A stretch of DNA of 64,000 bases from CAVZTA01 sp963778025 (GTDB lineage: Bacteria > Chloroflexota > Limnocylindria > Limnocylindrales > CSP1-4): assembly GCA_963778025.1 (NCBI GenBank), contig CAVZTA010000012.1, forward strand, positions 127,998 to 191,997, written 5' to 3'. The notes below the pieces were generated by a model. It was not told the origin of the DNA and searched no databases. It saw only the letters and a program-made list of their open reading frames with translations. Shown piece after piece: positions 1 through 8,887 of this stretch. Numbering within the stretch: position 1 is the first letter of the stretch; each line of letters begins with the position of its first letter. The position numbers were made by a program, and so were the translations under genes.

Positions 1-24
1 GACGTTGGTTCGCACCAGCGCCAT
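1..24 (-). CDS. 5' end of an unidentified gene running off the left edge
   Basis: Only the first eight codons (MALVRTNV) are present, so the product cannot be named. The start is supported by a strong AGGAGG ribosome binding site seven bases upstream on the reverse strand and by a TACCGT box (58-63, reverse strand) that could be its -10 element. The gene is divergent from the small membrane protein at 219. Confidence 0.5.
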
Positions 25-218
25 CGTGTGCCTCCTGAGTGTGTCGCTGAAGCACACACGGTAGCACACACCGCCCTTTCGGATGAACACGCGCACCGGC
101 TGTCGGGTCCCCAGACCCGGGCATGCCGAGATAGCGACGGCGCCAGGCTGACGCCTTGGCAAGCTGACCCACCTCCGATGAGGCATCCCTTCGGCGCACA
201 TGGACGGCGCACTCGCCG

Positions 219-458
219 GTGGACACCGACCTGACAGATGACCGGATCGTTCAGACCCGTCAGTACGGGCTGGGCTGTGGATTGCCGCTGTTCGCGTTCG
301 GCATGCTGGGCGCGCTCGTGGTGACCTCGGTCGCGAGTGCGATCGAGCTCGGCTTCGGGTCCCCTGACAGAACGCTCATCGCCATGGTGATCCCCGGTCT
401 GGTGGTCCTCTGGGTCGGCGCCATTGCGGCGTGGTTGGCTGCGCGACCACATGCCTGA
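219..458 (+). CDS. small two-helix membrane protein, hypothetical
   Basis: A 79-residue protein with a GTG start. It has a short acidic N-terminus, then two hydrophobic stretches at about residues 21-43 and 53-74, consistent with a helical hairpin in the membrane. No family is recognised. It lies alone between a divergent partial gene and the FAD oxidoreductase pair. The start is uncertain because no good ribosome binding site precedes it. A chance open frame cannot be excluded, but the clean alternation of polar and hydrophobic segments favours a real gene. Confidence 0.5.
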   Translation: MDTDLTDDRIVQTRQYGLGCGLPLFAFGMLGALVVTSVASAIELGFGSPDRTLIAMVIPGLVVLWVGAIAAWLAARPHA

Positions 459-622
459 CTTCTCGCTGGACGCCCGTCGTGGCGCTGTCGCCGATGGTGA
501 GCACCCGCCACCACGCGCGACGGGAAGGCGGACTGGGCTGGCATCGCGGTACGCTGCATGAACCCTATGCAGGCTGCATCACGGGCGCGCGCGCCCGCGG
601 GGGACGTCGGAGGGAACGAGGG

Positions 623-2248
623 TTGGGCCAGCGCTACGACGCGGTGATCATCGGCGGCGGCCACAACGGCCTGGTGTCGGCTGCCTACCTCGCCCGCGCC
701 GGCCTGAAGACGCTCGTCCTCGAGCGCCGCCACGTCCTGGGCGGCGCCGCCGTCACCGAGGAGATCGTGCCGGGCTTCCGGTTCTCGATGTTCTCCTACG
801 TGGTCAGCCTTCTTCGCCCCGAGATCATCCGCGACCTCGAGCTGCCGAAGTACGGTCTCGACATCCTGCCCCTCGACGGCACGTTCACGCCGCTGCGCAA
901 AGGCGAGGGCCCGAAGGCCGGCGGCGGCGACTACCTGTGGCGCGTCAACGATCACGCTCGGACGGTCCGAGAGCTCCGGCGGTGGTCGAAGAACGACGCG
1001 GAGGCGTACGAGGAATACGGCCAGCTCATGGTCGAGATGGCCCGCTTCATCAAGCCCATCCTGGGCATCGTCCCGGGCGACCCGACCGAGATGGATCCGC
1101 GTCCGCTGATGCCCATCGCCAGCCTGGCGCGCCGCTTCCAGCAGCTTCCCGAGCGCCAGCAGGCCGTGTTCGTCCAGCTCATGACGATGTCGGCGGCGGA
1201 CTTCCTCGACCAGTGGTTCGAGACCGATCCGCTCAAGGCCACGATGTCCGCGTCCGGGATCATCGGCACCTACCAGGGCATCCGCAGTCCGGGCACCGCG
1301 TACGTCCTCCTCCACCACTACATGGGCGAGATCGACGGCGCGTTCCGGGCCTGGGGCATCCCCAAGGGCGGCACCGGCAGCGTGAGCTACGCCATCGCGC
1401 ACGCCGCCCAGGCGCTGGGCGCGGAGATCCGCACCGAGGCGCCGGTCGCCCGCATCCGCACCCGCGGCGACCGGGCGATCGGGGTGGTCCTCGCGGACGG
1501 CGAGGAGATCGACGCAGCGAACGTTCTCGCCAGCACCGATGCGAAGGTCACGTTCCTCGACCTGCTGGAGCCGGGCACGCTGGATCCGTCGTTCGAGCAG
1601 GAGGTCCGCCGGTTCAAGTTCCGGGGCAGCAGCGGCAAGGTCAACCTCGCCATCGATCGCCTGCCGGAGTTCACGTGCCTGCCGGGCGAGGGCGAGCACC
1701 TCCGTGGCGCGATCTCGTTCAGCCCGTCGATGGATGAGATGGAGCAGGCCTACGACGACGCGAAGTACGGGCGGTTCAGCCGCCGGCCGTACATCGACAT
1801 GATCATCCCGACGCTCGTCGACCCGCAGATGGCGCCGCCCGGCAAGCACGTCATCAGCTGCTTCGTGCAATACGCCCCGTACAAGCTCGACCCGAGCCTC
1901 GGGACCTGGGACGACCAGCGCGACGCGTTCGGCGACGCGGTCATCGACCGGATCGCGGAGTTCGCGCCGAACATCCGGGACATCATCATCGGCAAGCAGG
2001 TCCTGACCCCGCTGGACATCGAGCGGACGACGGGCCTGACCGAGGGGAACATCTTCCAGGGCGAGCTCTCCCTGGAGCAGCTGTTCTTCAACCGCCCGGT
2101 CCCGGGCTACGCGAAGTTCCGGACGCCGATCCGCGATCTCTGGCTGTGTGGGTCGAGCACCCATCCGGGCGGCGGGATCATGGGCGCCAACGGTCGCCTG
2201 GCCGCACTTGAGATCCTCAAGCAGAAGCGCGGCCGGTGGGCGGCATGA
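623..2248 (+). CDS. FAD-dependent oxidoreductase, PYROXD2/phytoene-desaturase-like
   Basis: A 541-aa flavoprotein of the phytoene desaturase/PYROXD2 superfamily. The dinucleotide-binding motif GGGHNG is at residues 11-16, the acidic residue ending the second strand is E34, and the C-terminal FAD-binding loop GSSTHPGGGIMG lies near residue 510. The frame is open further upstream, but TTG at 623 has a GGAGGG site about eight bases before it and places the Rossmann motif at the usual distance from the N-terminus, so it is preferred. It overlaps the next, related gene by an ATGA. The substrate is unknown. Family members include carotenoid desaturases, but no carotenoid genes are nearby. Confidence 0.85.
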   Translation: MGQRYDAVIIGGGHNGLVSAAYLARAGLKTLVLERRHVLGGAAVTEEIVPGFRFSMFSYVVSLLRPEIIRDLELPKYGLDILPLDGTFTPLRKGEGPKAGGGDYLWRVNDHARTVRELRRWSKNDAEAYEEYGQLMVEMARFIKPILGIVPGDPTEMDPRPLMPIASLARRFQQLPERQQAVFVQLMTMSAADFLDQWFETDPLKATMSASGIIGTYQGIRSPGTAYVLLHHYMGEIDGAFRAWGIPKGGTGSVSYAIAHAAQALGAEIRTEAPVARIRTRGDRAIGVVLADGEEIDAANVLASTDAKVTFLDLLEPGTLDPSFEQEVRRFKFRGSSGKVNLAIDRLPEFTCLPGEGEHLRGAISFSPSMDEMEQAYDDAKYGRFSRRPYIDMIIPTLVDPQMAPPGKHVISCFVQYAPYKLDPSLGTWDDQRDAFGDAVIDRIAEFAPNIRDIIIGKQVLTPLDIERTTGLTEGNIFQGELSLEQLFFNRPVPGYAKFRTPIRDLWLCGSSTHPGGGIMGANGRLAALEILKQKRGRWAA

Positions 2249-3849
2249 CCCTTACGACGTACGACGCCATCGTCGTCGGGGCCGGTCACAACGGGCTGGT
2301 CGCGGCGGCGTATCTCGCGCGCGCCGGTCAGCGGGTGCTCGTCGTGGAGCGCCGCGAACGGCTGGGCGGGGCGATGGACACGGCGCCGCTGGGCGGTGTC
2401 AGGGTGCCGGCCGTGGCCCACACCGTCGGGCGCCTGCGGCCGTCGGTGGCGAAGGAGCTGGGGCTCGCGCAGCACGGGCTGCGGCTGGTCGCGCCGGAGG
2501 TCCGGGCGTTCGCGCCGCAGCCGGACGGCGACGCGGTCACGCTGTGGGCCGAGACCGGGGCGACGATCGACGCCCTCCGGCGATGGTCCGCCGACGACGC
2601 CACGGCGTACATCGAGTTCGACCGCCGGGTCAGGACGCTCGCGCGCTTCCTCGCCGATCTCGGCGACGAGGCACCGCCCGACATCCACGCACCCGGCCTG
2701 GGCGACGCGCTCACCGGGCTGCGCCTGGGTCGGGCGTTCCGCGGCCTCGGCAAGGTCGACGGCCGGACGATCCTGCGCGTGCTGCCGATGGCGATCGCCG
2801 ACTTCGTCGCCGAGTCCTTCACCAGCGAGTCGATCCGGGCGACGCTCGCGTGGCGCGGCGTCCGCCACGTCGCGATGGGCCCGTGGTCCGCGGGCACGAC
2901 GAAGGTGCTGCTCGACGATGCCGCCGGCAACGACGGCGGGGCGTCCGGCGAGACGGTCTATGCGCGTGGCGGGCCGGGCGCGGTCGCCGATGCGCTCGCC
3001 AGCGTGATCCGGGCCGCGGGTGGCGAGCTCCGGACCGGCGCAGAGGTGGTCGCGATCACGACGACCGACGATCGGGCGACCGGCGTCGCGCTCGCGAGCG
3101 GCGAGGAGCTCAGCGCGTCCGCCATCGTCGCGGGCATCGACCCGAAGCGGCTCCTGACGACGCTCGTGGACCCGGTCGTCCTCGGGCCGTCGATGCGGTG
3201 GCGGGCGGCGAACATCCGGACGCCAGGTTCGGTGTCGAAGGTGAACCTGGTGCTGTCGGCGCTGCCGGCGTTCCCGGCCGCGGCGGCCGATCCGCGCCTC
3301 CTGCGTGGCCGGATCCTCGTCGGCATGACCTCGATCGACGACGTCGAGCATGCGTTCGACGCCGCGAAGTACGGCCGCTTCTCGGAAGCCCCGGTGCTCG
3401 AGGCCACGATCCCCTCGCTGGTCGACCCATCGCTCGTCGAGGGCGCTCCCGAGGGCACCCACGTGATGAGCGTGCAGGCGCAGTGGACGCCGACGACGCT
3501 CCGGGCGGCGTCCTGGGACGCCTGCCGCGACGCGATCGGCGACGCCGTGCTGCGGCAGCTCGAGACGGTCGCGCCCGGGATCTCGTCGCTCGTGACGGCA
3601 CGCCAGGTGCTGACCCCCGAGGACCTCGAACAGGACTACGGCCTCACCGGCGGGCACCCGCTGCACGCGGAGCCGGGGCTCGATTCGTTCTTCCTGTGGC
3701 GGCCGCTGCTGGGGCACGCGCGCTACCGGATGCCGCTCGACGGGCTGTATCTCGCGGGATCCGGTGCACACCCCGGTGGCGGCGTGACGGGCGCACCCGG
3801 GCGGAACGCCGCACGGGAGGTCCTCGCCGACCGGAAACGACGTCGCTGA
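2245..3849 (+). CDS. FAD-dependent oxidoreductase, PYROXD2-like, second copy
   Basis: A 534-aa paralogue of the preceding gene. It has GAGHNG at residues 12-17, an LVVERR strand end near residue 35, and a C-terminal GSGAHPGGGVTG loop. The ATG at 2245 overlaps the upstream stop (ATGA), so the two are almost certainly translationally coupled, and the products may form a heteromer or act in one pathway. An in-frame GTG at 2236 is possible but less convincing. The pair probably arose by tandem duplication followed by considerable divergence. Substrate unknown. Confidence 0.85.
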   Translation: MTLTTYDAIVVGAGHNGLVAAAYLARAGQRVLVVERRERLGGAMDTAPLGGVRVPAVAHTVGRLRPSVAKELGLAQHGLRLVAPEVRAFAPQPDGDAVTLWAETGATIDALRRWSADDATAYIEFDRRVRTLARFLADLGDEAPPDIHAPGLGDALTGLRLGRAFRGLGKVDGRTILRVLPMAIADFVAESFTSESIRATLAWRGVRHVAMGPWSAGTTKVLLDDAAGNDGGASGETVYARGGPGAVADALASVIRAAGGELRTGAEVVAITTTDDRATGVALASGEELSASAIVAGIDPKRLLTTLVDPVVLGPSMRWRAANIRTPGSVSKVNLVLSALPAFPAAAADPRLLRGRILVGMTSIDDVEHAFDAAKYGRFSEAPVLEATIPSLVDPSLVEGAPEGTHVMSVQAQWTPTTLRAASWDACRDAIGDAVLRQLETVAPGISSLVTARQVLTPEDLEQDYGLTGGHPLHAEPGLDSFFLWRPLLGHARYRMPLDGLYLAGSGAHPGGGVTGAPGRNAAREVLADRKRRR

Positions 3850-3859
3850 CGGAGCGCCG

Positions 3860-4436
3860 TCAGGCGGTCGCGAGCTGGGGCTTCTCGAACATCGCCGTGA
3901 GGCGGTCCAGCGCGTGCCGGAACGTCGGTCGCGTGTGATGGTCGGTCGCGATGGCCGCCGCGACGGGCGTCGCCGACGGCGCGGGCTCCAGGGGTCGCGG
4001 TGAGCGTCCGTGCCACGCCAGCCAGCGCGTCGGCGTGAACCGGATCGCCTGCGTATAGGTCGCGCGGAACGTCGTCGCGGTCGAGCCTGCCGGCCGCGAG
4101 CTTGTCGGCGTACTTGGTGAAGAACGCGTCGGGGACGACGGGGGTCTCGTCCAGCAGGTCGGCCTGCGCCTCGACCATCGCGACATCGAAGTCGTCGTCG
4201 GGCTCGCCGAGCGCGATCATCGCCCGCGGGTTCGCCCGCAGGGCGCGGACCTTGACCGCGTTGGGCTTCGAGAACACGAGGACCGTCTGCCCGTCCCACC
4301 AGAACCACACCGGGACCAGGTGCGGCATGCCGTCCTCGCGCACGGTCGACAGCCAGATCACCGGCTCGTCGGCGAGGAACCGGCGGGTCCGGAGCTCCGG
4401 GTCGGGGCGGCTGGCGTTGGTGGCGACCGAGGTCAT
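3860..4436 (-). pseudogene. pyridoxamine 5'-phosphate oxidase-like (flavin/F420-binding) protein, frameshifted
   Basis: The N-terminal part (from ATG 4436) shows the split-barrel pattern of the PPOX-like family: a VIWLSTVREDG strand, then PVWFWWDG, then FSKPNAVKVRALRANPR, typical of F420- or FMN-dependent oxidases. The C-terminal part of the family (AIRFTPTRWLAWHG, then ATDHHTRPTFRHALDR) is in the next frame and ends at 3860. Removing one base near 4070 joins them as RDDFRATYTQAIRFTP and gives about 190 aa, a normal length. A single-base sequence error is more likely than real decay, because both halves keep family-like sequence. Convergent with the FAD oxidoreductases. Confidence 0.7.
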
Positions 4437-4541
4437 GCCCGGAGTCTCCGGGATCAGCCTGCGCTGCCCAGCGGGCGGCCGTCACCAGTGAGCATGGACA
4501 TCCGACGATGCCCGGGCATCGGCGCCGATGGTCCGTCCAGA

Positions 4542-4615
4542 TCAGCCGTCCAGTGGTCGAGGCGACGGGCAGAACGCCGCTCGTCGGTCGGGTCAGCCGT
4601 CCAGCGGTCGAGGCG
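4542..4615. repeat. 23-bp direct repeat pair in the spacer
   Basis: TCAGCCGTCCAGtGGTCGAG plus GCG occurs at 4542-4564 and again at 4593-4615 with one mismatch, a 51-bp period. A 14-bp palindrome GATGCCCGGGCATC lies just upstream (4508-4521), and GCTCGTCGG/CCGACGAGC form an inverted repeat around the second copy. The spacer 4437-4643 holds no gene. It lies upstream of the PPOX-like gene and downstream of the YidB-like gene, so it could hold a promoter or transcript end. No function is shown. Confidence 0.6.
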
Positions 4616-4643
4616 CGCCGACGAGCCCCGGGCGGGCCGCGAC

Positions 4644-5099
4644 CTAGCCCTTGTCGCCGCCCAGGAGGCCGCCGAGCCCGCCGATCACCCCGCCGATGTC
4701 GATGCCACCGGCGGTGGGCATCTGGCCGTCCGGGGTGAGGGCGTCGATGACCGTGGGCAGCGCGGCCGCGAGGGCCGGCAGGAGCTGGTCGATCGGCACG
4801 CCGACCTGCTTCGAGAGCTGGTCCAGCTTGTCGGGCCCGAGCGCGGCGCCCAGCTGCTGCGGGTCGACCGGCTTGTTGTCGCCCTTCGAGACCCACGACG
4901 CGACCTGCTCCGCGAGGCCGCTCGAGGTCAGCTGTTGCACGAGGCCCGGGAGCCCGGCGACCGCGTTCGACGGGCTGGGCGATCCGTCGCCCGTGCCGGC
5001 GGCCGCCCCGAACTGGCCCAGCAACCCGCCGACGATCTTCGCCGCATCGGGCTGGCCATCATGATCCGCGTCGCCCATCGCCTGCTGCAGGACATCCAT
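4644..5099 (-). CDS. YidB-like (DUF937) protein
   Basis: A 151-aa protein. ATG 5099 follows CGGAGGACGAAGCC, a GGAGG site at good spacing; the open frame extends upstream to 5183 but lacks a site there. Leucine/glycine-rich segments include KIVGGLLGQFG near the N-terminus, a LAEQVASWVSKGDNKPVDP block, and a glycine-rich C-terminus (GGVIGGLGGLLGG). This arrangement is typical of YidB/DUF937 proteins, whose role is unknown. An acidic DADHDGQPD stretch near residue 10 resembles a calcium-binding loop, but that is speculation. It follows surE in the same direction. Confidence 0.7.
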   Translation of the reverse strand: MDVLQQAMGDADHDGQPDAAKIVGGLLGQFGAAAGTGDGSPSPSNAVAGLPGLVQQLTSSGLAEQVASWVSKGDNKPVDPQQLGAALGPDKLDQLSKQVGVPIDQLLPALAAALPTVIDALTPDGQMPTAGGIDIGGVIGGLGGLLGGDKG

Positions 5100-5157
5100 G
5101 GCTTCGTCCTCCGAAGTGTCGTCGTCCCGGGCAGTGTGCGCCCGGGGCGCGCGGACG

Positions 5158-6201
5158 TCAGCGGCGGTCACCCGCCTGTTCATCGGCGATGCGCGCCTCC
5201 TCCGCCTCGCCCTCGGGCCGGTCCGGCGCCAGCTCGCCGTCGGTCGCGGCGGCCTCGTCCAGCGTCCACGACCAGGTCCGGAGCCGCTTCAGCAGGGAGC
5301 GCCCGGTGAGATCGAGGTGGATGGGCGTGACCGCGACGCGGCGATGGACGACCGCGTGGAAGTCCGTGCCGGGCACGGCGAGGCCCGACGGCGGCGGCCC
5401 ACCGATCCAGTAATAGGGGATGCCGCGCGGGTCGACCCGCCGGAGGAGCTGGTCCTGGTAGACCCGCTTGCCCAGGCGGGTGACCTCGAACCCCTCGCAC
5501 TCCTCGGGCGTGACCGCGGGGACGTTGACGTTGAGGAGCTCGCCGCGCGAGAGGCCGTGCTCGAGCAGGTTCCGGGCGACCGTCGCCGCCGCGATGGCGG
5601 CCAGCGTGAAGTCGGGATGCTCGTAGTACTCCTGCGAGATCGCGAACGCCGGGCAGCCGTTGATGACCGCCTCCATCGCCGCGGACACCGTGCCCGAGTA
5701 GGTGATGTCGTCGCCCAGGTTCGCGCCGTAGTTGATGCCCGACGCGACGAGGTCGAAGCCGTGGTCGAAGTAGCCCAGGAAGGCAAGAGAGACCGCGTCG
5801 GTCGGGGAGCCGTCGACGGACCAGCCGGTCGAGCCGTCGGCGAGCGTGCGTTCCCGGACGCGCAGCGGACGCATGAGCGTCTTCTGGTGGCCGACCGCGC
5901 TCTGGTTCGTGTCGGGCGCGACGACGGTGATGTCGCCGAGCGCCTCGAGCGCCTGCTTCAGCGCGAGGATGCCGCGTGACTCGATGCCGTCGTCGTTCGT
6001 GATGAGGATCTTCGGGCGGGACGTCCAGTCGCCCAGCGGCCGGGCCATCCGCCGCAGGGCCCGCGGACCGCCGCGTGCCGCGCCACCCGCGAGCGGCTCG
6101 CCGCGTTCGAGGTCGAGGTCGCGTCGTTCCGTGCGGGCCCGTTCCCGGGTCATGTCCGGGAGGTCGCTGCCGTCGCGATGCGGGTGCTTGCCGTCGCTCA
6201 C
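5158..6201 (-). CDS. surE: 5'/3'-nucleotidase SurE
   Basis: Metal-dependent nucleoside monophosphate phosphatase. The catalytic NDDG is at residues 69-72, followed by the conserved DTNQSAVG loop and SGINYGANLGDDITYSGT, which supplies the metal-binding Asn and active-site loop. With the GTG at 6201 (GTGA overlap with the transporter stop) it is 347 aa, longer than the usual ~250, because of a charged N-terminal tail of about 55 residues and a C-terminal acidic tail. Internal Met codons nearer the core could be the true start. The position behind the transporter suggests translational coupling. Confidence 0.9.
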   Translation of the reverse strand: MSDGKHPHRDGSDLPDMTRERARTERRDLDLERGEPLAGGAARGGPRALRRMARPLGDWTSRPKILITNDDGIESRGILALKQALEALGDITVVAPDTNQSAVGHQKTLMRPLRVRERTLADGSTGWSVDGSPTDAVSLAFLGYFDHGFDLVASGINYGANLGDDITYSGTVSAAMEAVINGCPAFAISQEYYEHPDFTLAAIAAATVARNLLEHGLSRGELLNVNVPAVTPEECEGFEVTRLGKRVYQDQLLRRVDPRGIPYYWIGGPPPSGLAVPGTDFHAVVHRRVAVTPIHLDLTGRSLLKRLRTWSWTLDEAAATDGELAPDRPEGEAEEARIADEQAGDRR

Positions 6202-7583
6202 CCAGGCAGCTCGCCCTTGAGGTCGACCCGCGGTGGCGTGCCCGGCGCCCGGCCGTCGGCGGCCGGGTCGCCGGCCGCCTGCTCGGCGGCGGCCGACGGG
6301 GGCGCGGTAAGCCGAGTCGGGTCGCCCGAATCGTCGACGTCGGCGTCCACGCCGGCGACCGGCTCCCGCGGCTTCCGGATGGCCCGACCCTCACGCGCGG
6401 CGACGCGCTGGGTGGCTCGCTCGGTGACCGTGCCCGACTCCCGCGACCGAGCGTAGAAGTGGAAGAAGAACGCGGACACCACCGCGGCGATGGGGATGCC
6501 GAAGATCGCGCCCGACGATGCCGGCGATCTTCGAGCCGATGAGCACGGAGCCCAGGACGACGATGGGGTGGATGCCCACGGCGCCCGACATCAGGCGCGG
6601 CTGGAGGATGTTCATCGTCACGAACCAGCCGATGCCCATGATGATCAGCGTCGGCAGGAAGGACTCGGGCTGGAGGAGCAGCGCCACCGCCACCGGCGGC
6701 AGCCACGAGACGAACGGGCCGAAGAACGGGATCATGTGGAGCAGGCCCGAGGCGACGGAGGTCGCCGCGCCATACGGCAGGCCCAGTGATCATGTTGGCG
6801 ATCGGCGGCGATCAGGCCGTAGGTCACGCCCATCACGACCTGCCCGCGGAGGAACCCGCCGAACGAGCGGCCAACCGCCTTCTGAAGCAGCCGCGCCTCG
6901 CCGAGGTAGTTGGGCGGCACGAGGCGGAAGAGGAACGCCAGGATCGCGCCGCGGTCGATCGCGATGTACAGCGAGAGCATCACGAGGATCAGGAGGTTGC
7001 CCGACCAGCCCGATGCTCGCGAATGCCACCTGCTGGATCGGCCCGGCCAGCTCCTGGGCATAGCCGTTCAGGTTCTGGATGATGATCGGCGCCTGGCTCT
7101 CGAGCTCGACCGTGAAGCCGAATCCGGCCAGCCGCTCCTCGATCGCCCGGAGGAAGCTCCGGAGCTGGGTCTCCAACTCCGGGGAGGTCCGGATGAACTC
7201 CGCGATCGAGTTGCGCCAGGGAGCGCCGCCACCTGGACCAGCAGCGCGAGGACCACGACGACGATGCCGCTGTAGACGACCACCACCGCGGCCGCACGCG
7301 GCGCGCCCGGCATCAGGCGCGCCACCACGTTGATCAGCGGCAGCAGCGCGAACGACAGCAGCCAGGCCAGGAAGAACAGGATGATGATGTCCTGGAAGGC
7401 CTTGAAGGCGTTGTCCAGGAAGCCCAGCACGATGAACGCGGCCGCGATCGTCGCGAGGATCAGGAACGCGTCGAGCAGCTGCTGCTGACGCTTCGACAGG
7501 TCGATCTGGATGCGTCCGGGTCCGGGCTCCACCGCGGGCGCGGCCTCCGTGTGCGCGGCGGCAGCTCCGCCAGCGCCGCCCAT
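6198..7583 (-). pseudogene. AI-2E family transporter, broken by about five frame changes
   Basis: Fragments in all three reverse frames read in order as one AI-2E/PerM-type permease: an N-terminal tail from ATG 7583, helices (LLDAFLILATIAAAFIVLGF, then FFLAWLLSFALLPLINVV), a periplasmic domain (SIAEFIRTSPELE to NLNGYAQELAGP), then the family core SLYIAIDRG, VGRSFGGFLRGQVVMGVTYG, MIPFFGPFVSWLPP, ILQPRLMSGAVGIHP and VSAFFFHFYARSRE. Frame changes fall near 7220, 7001, 6803, 6783 and 6512; four are an added base and one a lost base. All pieces keep family motifs, so sequence error is more likely than old decay. AI-2E family proteins export various small molecules, not only autoinducer-2. Confidence 0.75.
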
Positions 7584-7592
7584 GGTAGACGC

Positions 7593-8591
7593 CTAGCGCA
7601 GGCCCATCTTGCGGTGGACTTCGTCGATGGTCGCCTGGGCCGGAGGCTGCAGCCGGTCGGCGCCCGCCTCGAGGATGCGATCGACCTCCGCGGGGTGGGC
7701 CATCAGCTCCAGGTAGCGCTCCCGGGCGGGCGCATAGTGCCGGATGATCCGATCGGCGAGCAGCTTCTTGGTGTCGACGCAGCCGGTGCGGGCGGTGCGC
7801 TCGCCGTCCCACACCTCCTCGTAGTCGTCGCCGAAGAACCGATGGAGCTGGCAGACGTTGCACACCTCGGGCCGACCCGGATCGGTGCGCAGGATCCGTT
7901 GCGTGTCCGTGACCATGCTCATCACCTGGCGGCGGATCACGTCCGGCTCGGCCAGGATCTCGATGGTGTTGCCCACCGACTTCGACATCTTGCGCACGCC
8001 GTCGGTGCCGAGCACCACGGGCGCCTCGGTATGGACCGCCTGCGGCTCGGGGAATGTCTCGCCGTAGCGGTGGTTGAACGCCCGGACGATCTCGCGTGAC
8101 AGCTCGAGGTGCGCCGCCTGGTCCTTGCCGACCGGGACGTGGGTCGCCTTGTAGATGACGATGTCCGCGGCCTGGAGCACCGGGTAGGTGAGCAGGGCGT
8201 GGTTCACGTCGTCGGGCTGGGTCTCGCGCTTCTCCTTGTAGGTCGGGGTGCGCTCGACCCAGCTCACCGGCGTGACCGTCGCGAGGAGCCATGTGAGCTC
8301 GGTGTGCTCGGGGCGATGGCTCTGGACGAACAAGGTGCACTTGTCCGGGTCGAGCCCCAGCGCGAGCAGTGACGCCGCCATCTCGCGGACGCCGCGGCGA
8401 AGGGCATCGGCGTCGTGCTGGCTCGTCAGCGCGTGGTAGTCGACGACGCAGTAGATCGCCTCGAACTCGTGCTGGAGCTTCACGTAGTTCCGGATCGCGC
8501 CCAGGTCGTTGCCGAGATGGACGATCCCGGACGGCTGGATGCCCGAGAAGATCCGGGTCCGCGCGCTCGCGTCGGTCAGGGTGGCGGTCAT
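7593..8591 (-). CDS. trpS: tryptophan--tRNA ligase
   Basis: Class I aminoacyl-tRNA synthetase that charges tRNA-Trp. The HIGH-type motif PSGIVHLGN is at residues 20-28, KMSKS (RKMSKSVGN) near residue 200, and TGCVDTKK and C-terminal helices follow. The ATG at 8591 gives 332 aa, the normal length of bacterial TrpRS; the frame extends upstream to 8798 but with unrelated low-complexity sequence. It is divergent from the MHS transporter across a 296-bp spacer. I looked for a T-box there and found no convincing one. Confidence 0.95.
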   Translation of the reverse strand: MTATLTDASARTRIFSGIQPSGIVHLGNDLGAIRNYVKLQHEFEAIYCVVDYHALTSQHDADALRRGVREMAASLLALGLDPDKCTLFVQSHRPEHTELTWLLATVTPVSWVERTPTYKEKRETQPDDVNHALLTYPVLQAADIVIYKATHVPVGKDQAAHLELSREIVRAFNHRYGETFPEPQAVHTEAPVVLGTDGVRKMSKSVGNTIEILAEPDVIRRQVMSMVTDTQRILRTDPGRPEVCNVCQLHRFFGDDYEEVWDGERTARTGCVDTKKLLADRIIRHYAPARERYLELMAHPAEVDRILEAGADRLQPPAQATIDEVHRKMGLR

Positions 8592-8887
8592 GGGGCGCGA
8601 GTGTACCGGCGGGCCGACCGTGCTTCGGTGAGCCGCCGCGGTGCGGCCCGCGCGATGCGCCTGCAAGGTCCCGGAGCGACCCGCTGAGGACTCCACAACG
8701 CCGCGGCTGCTAGCAGTGGCAGCGACCCGTCGCGGCGGGTCGACGCTTGGCCGCGCCCCACGGCCGCGGAGCATCGACGGGAGGTGCCGATCGCCCACCG
8801 TTGGAGCCCCCGACGCCGCTCCAGCCCAGGAGCGGGCGTCCTCGTCCCGCGCCCCTTGCCCGGTGTGGACCCACAGGAGGGACTCCC

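Noticed and set aside
8592..8887. Possible T-box riboswitch upstream of trpS (an ACCGCGG word occurs on the reverse strand)
   Set aside because: The UGGN bulge needed to pair with the tRNA end is replaced by CCGC, and I find no convincing stem I with a UGG specifier. The word is likely by chance at this base composition.
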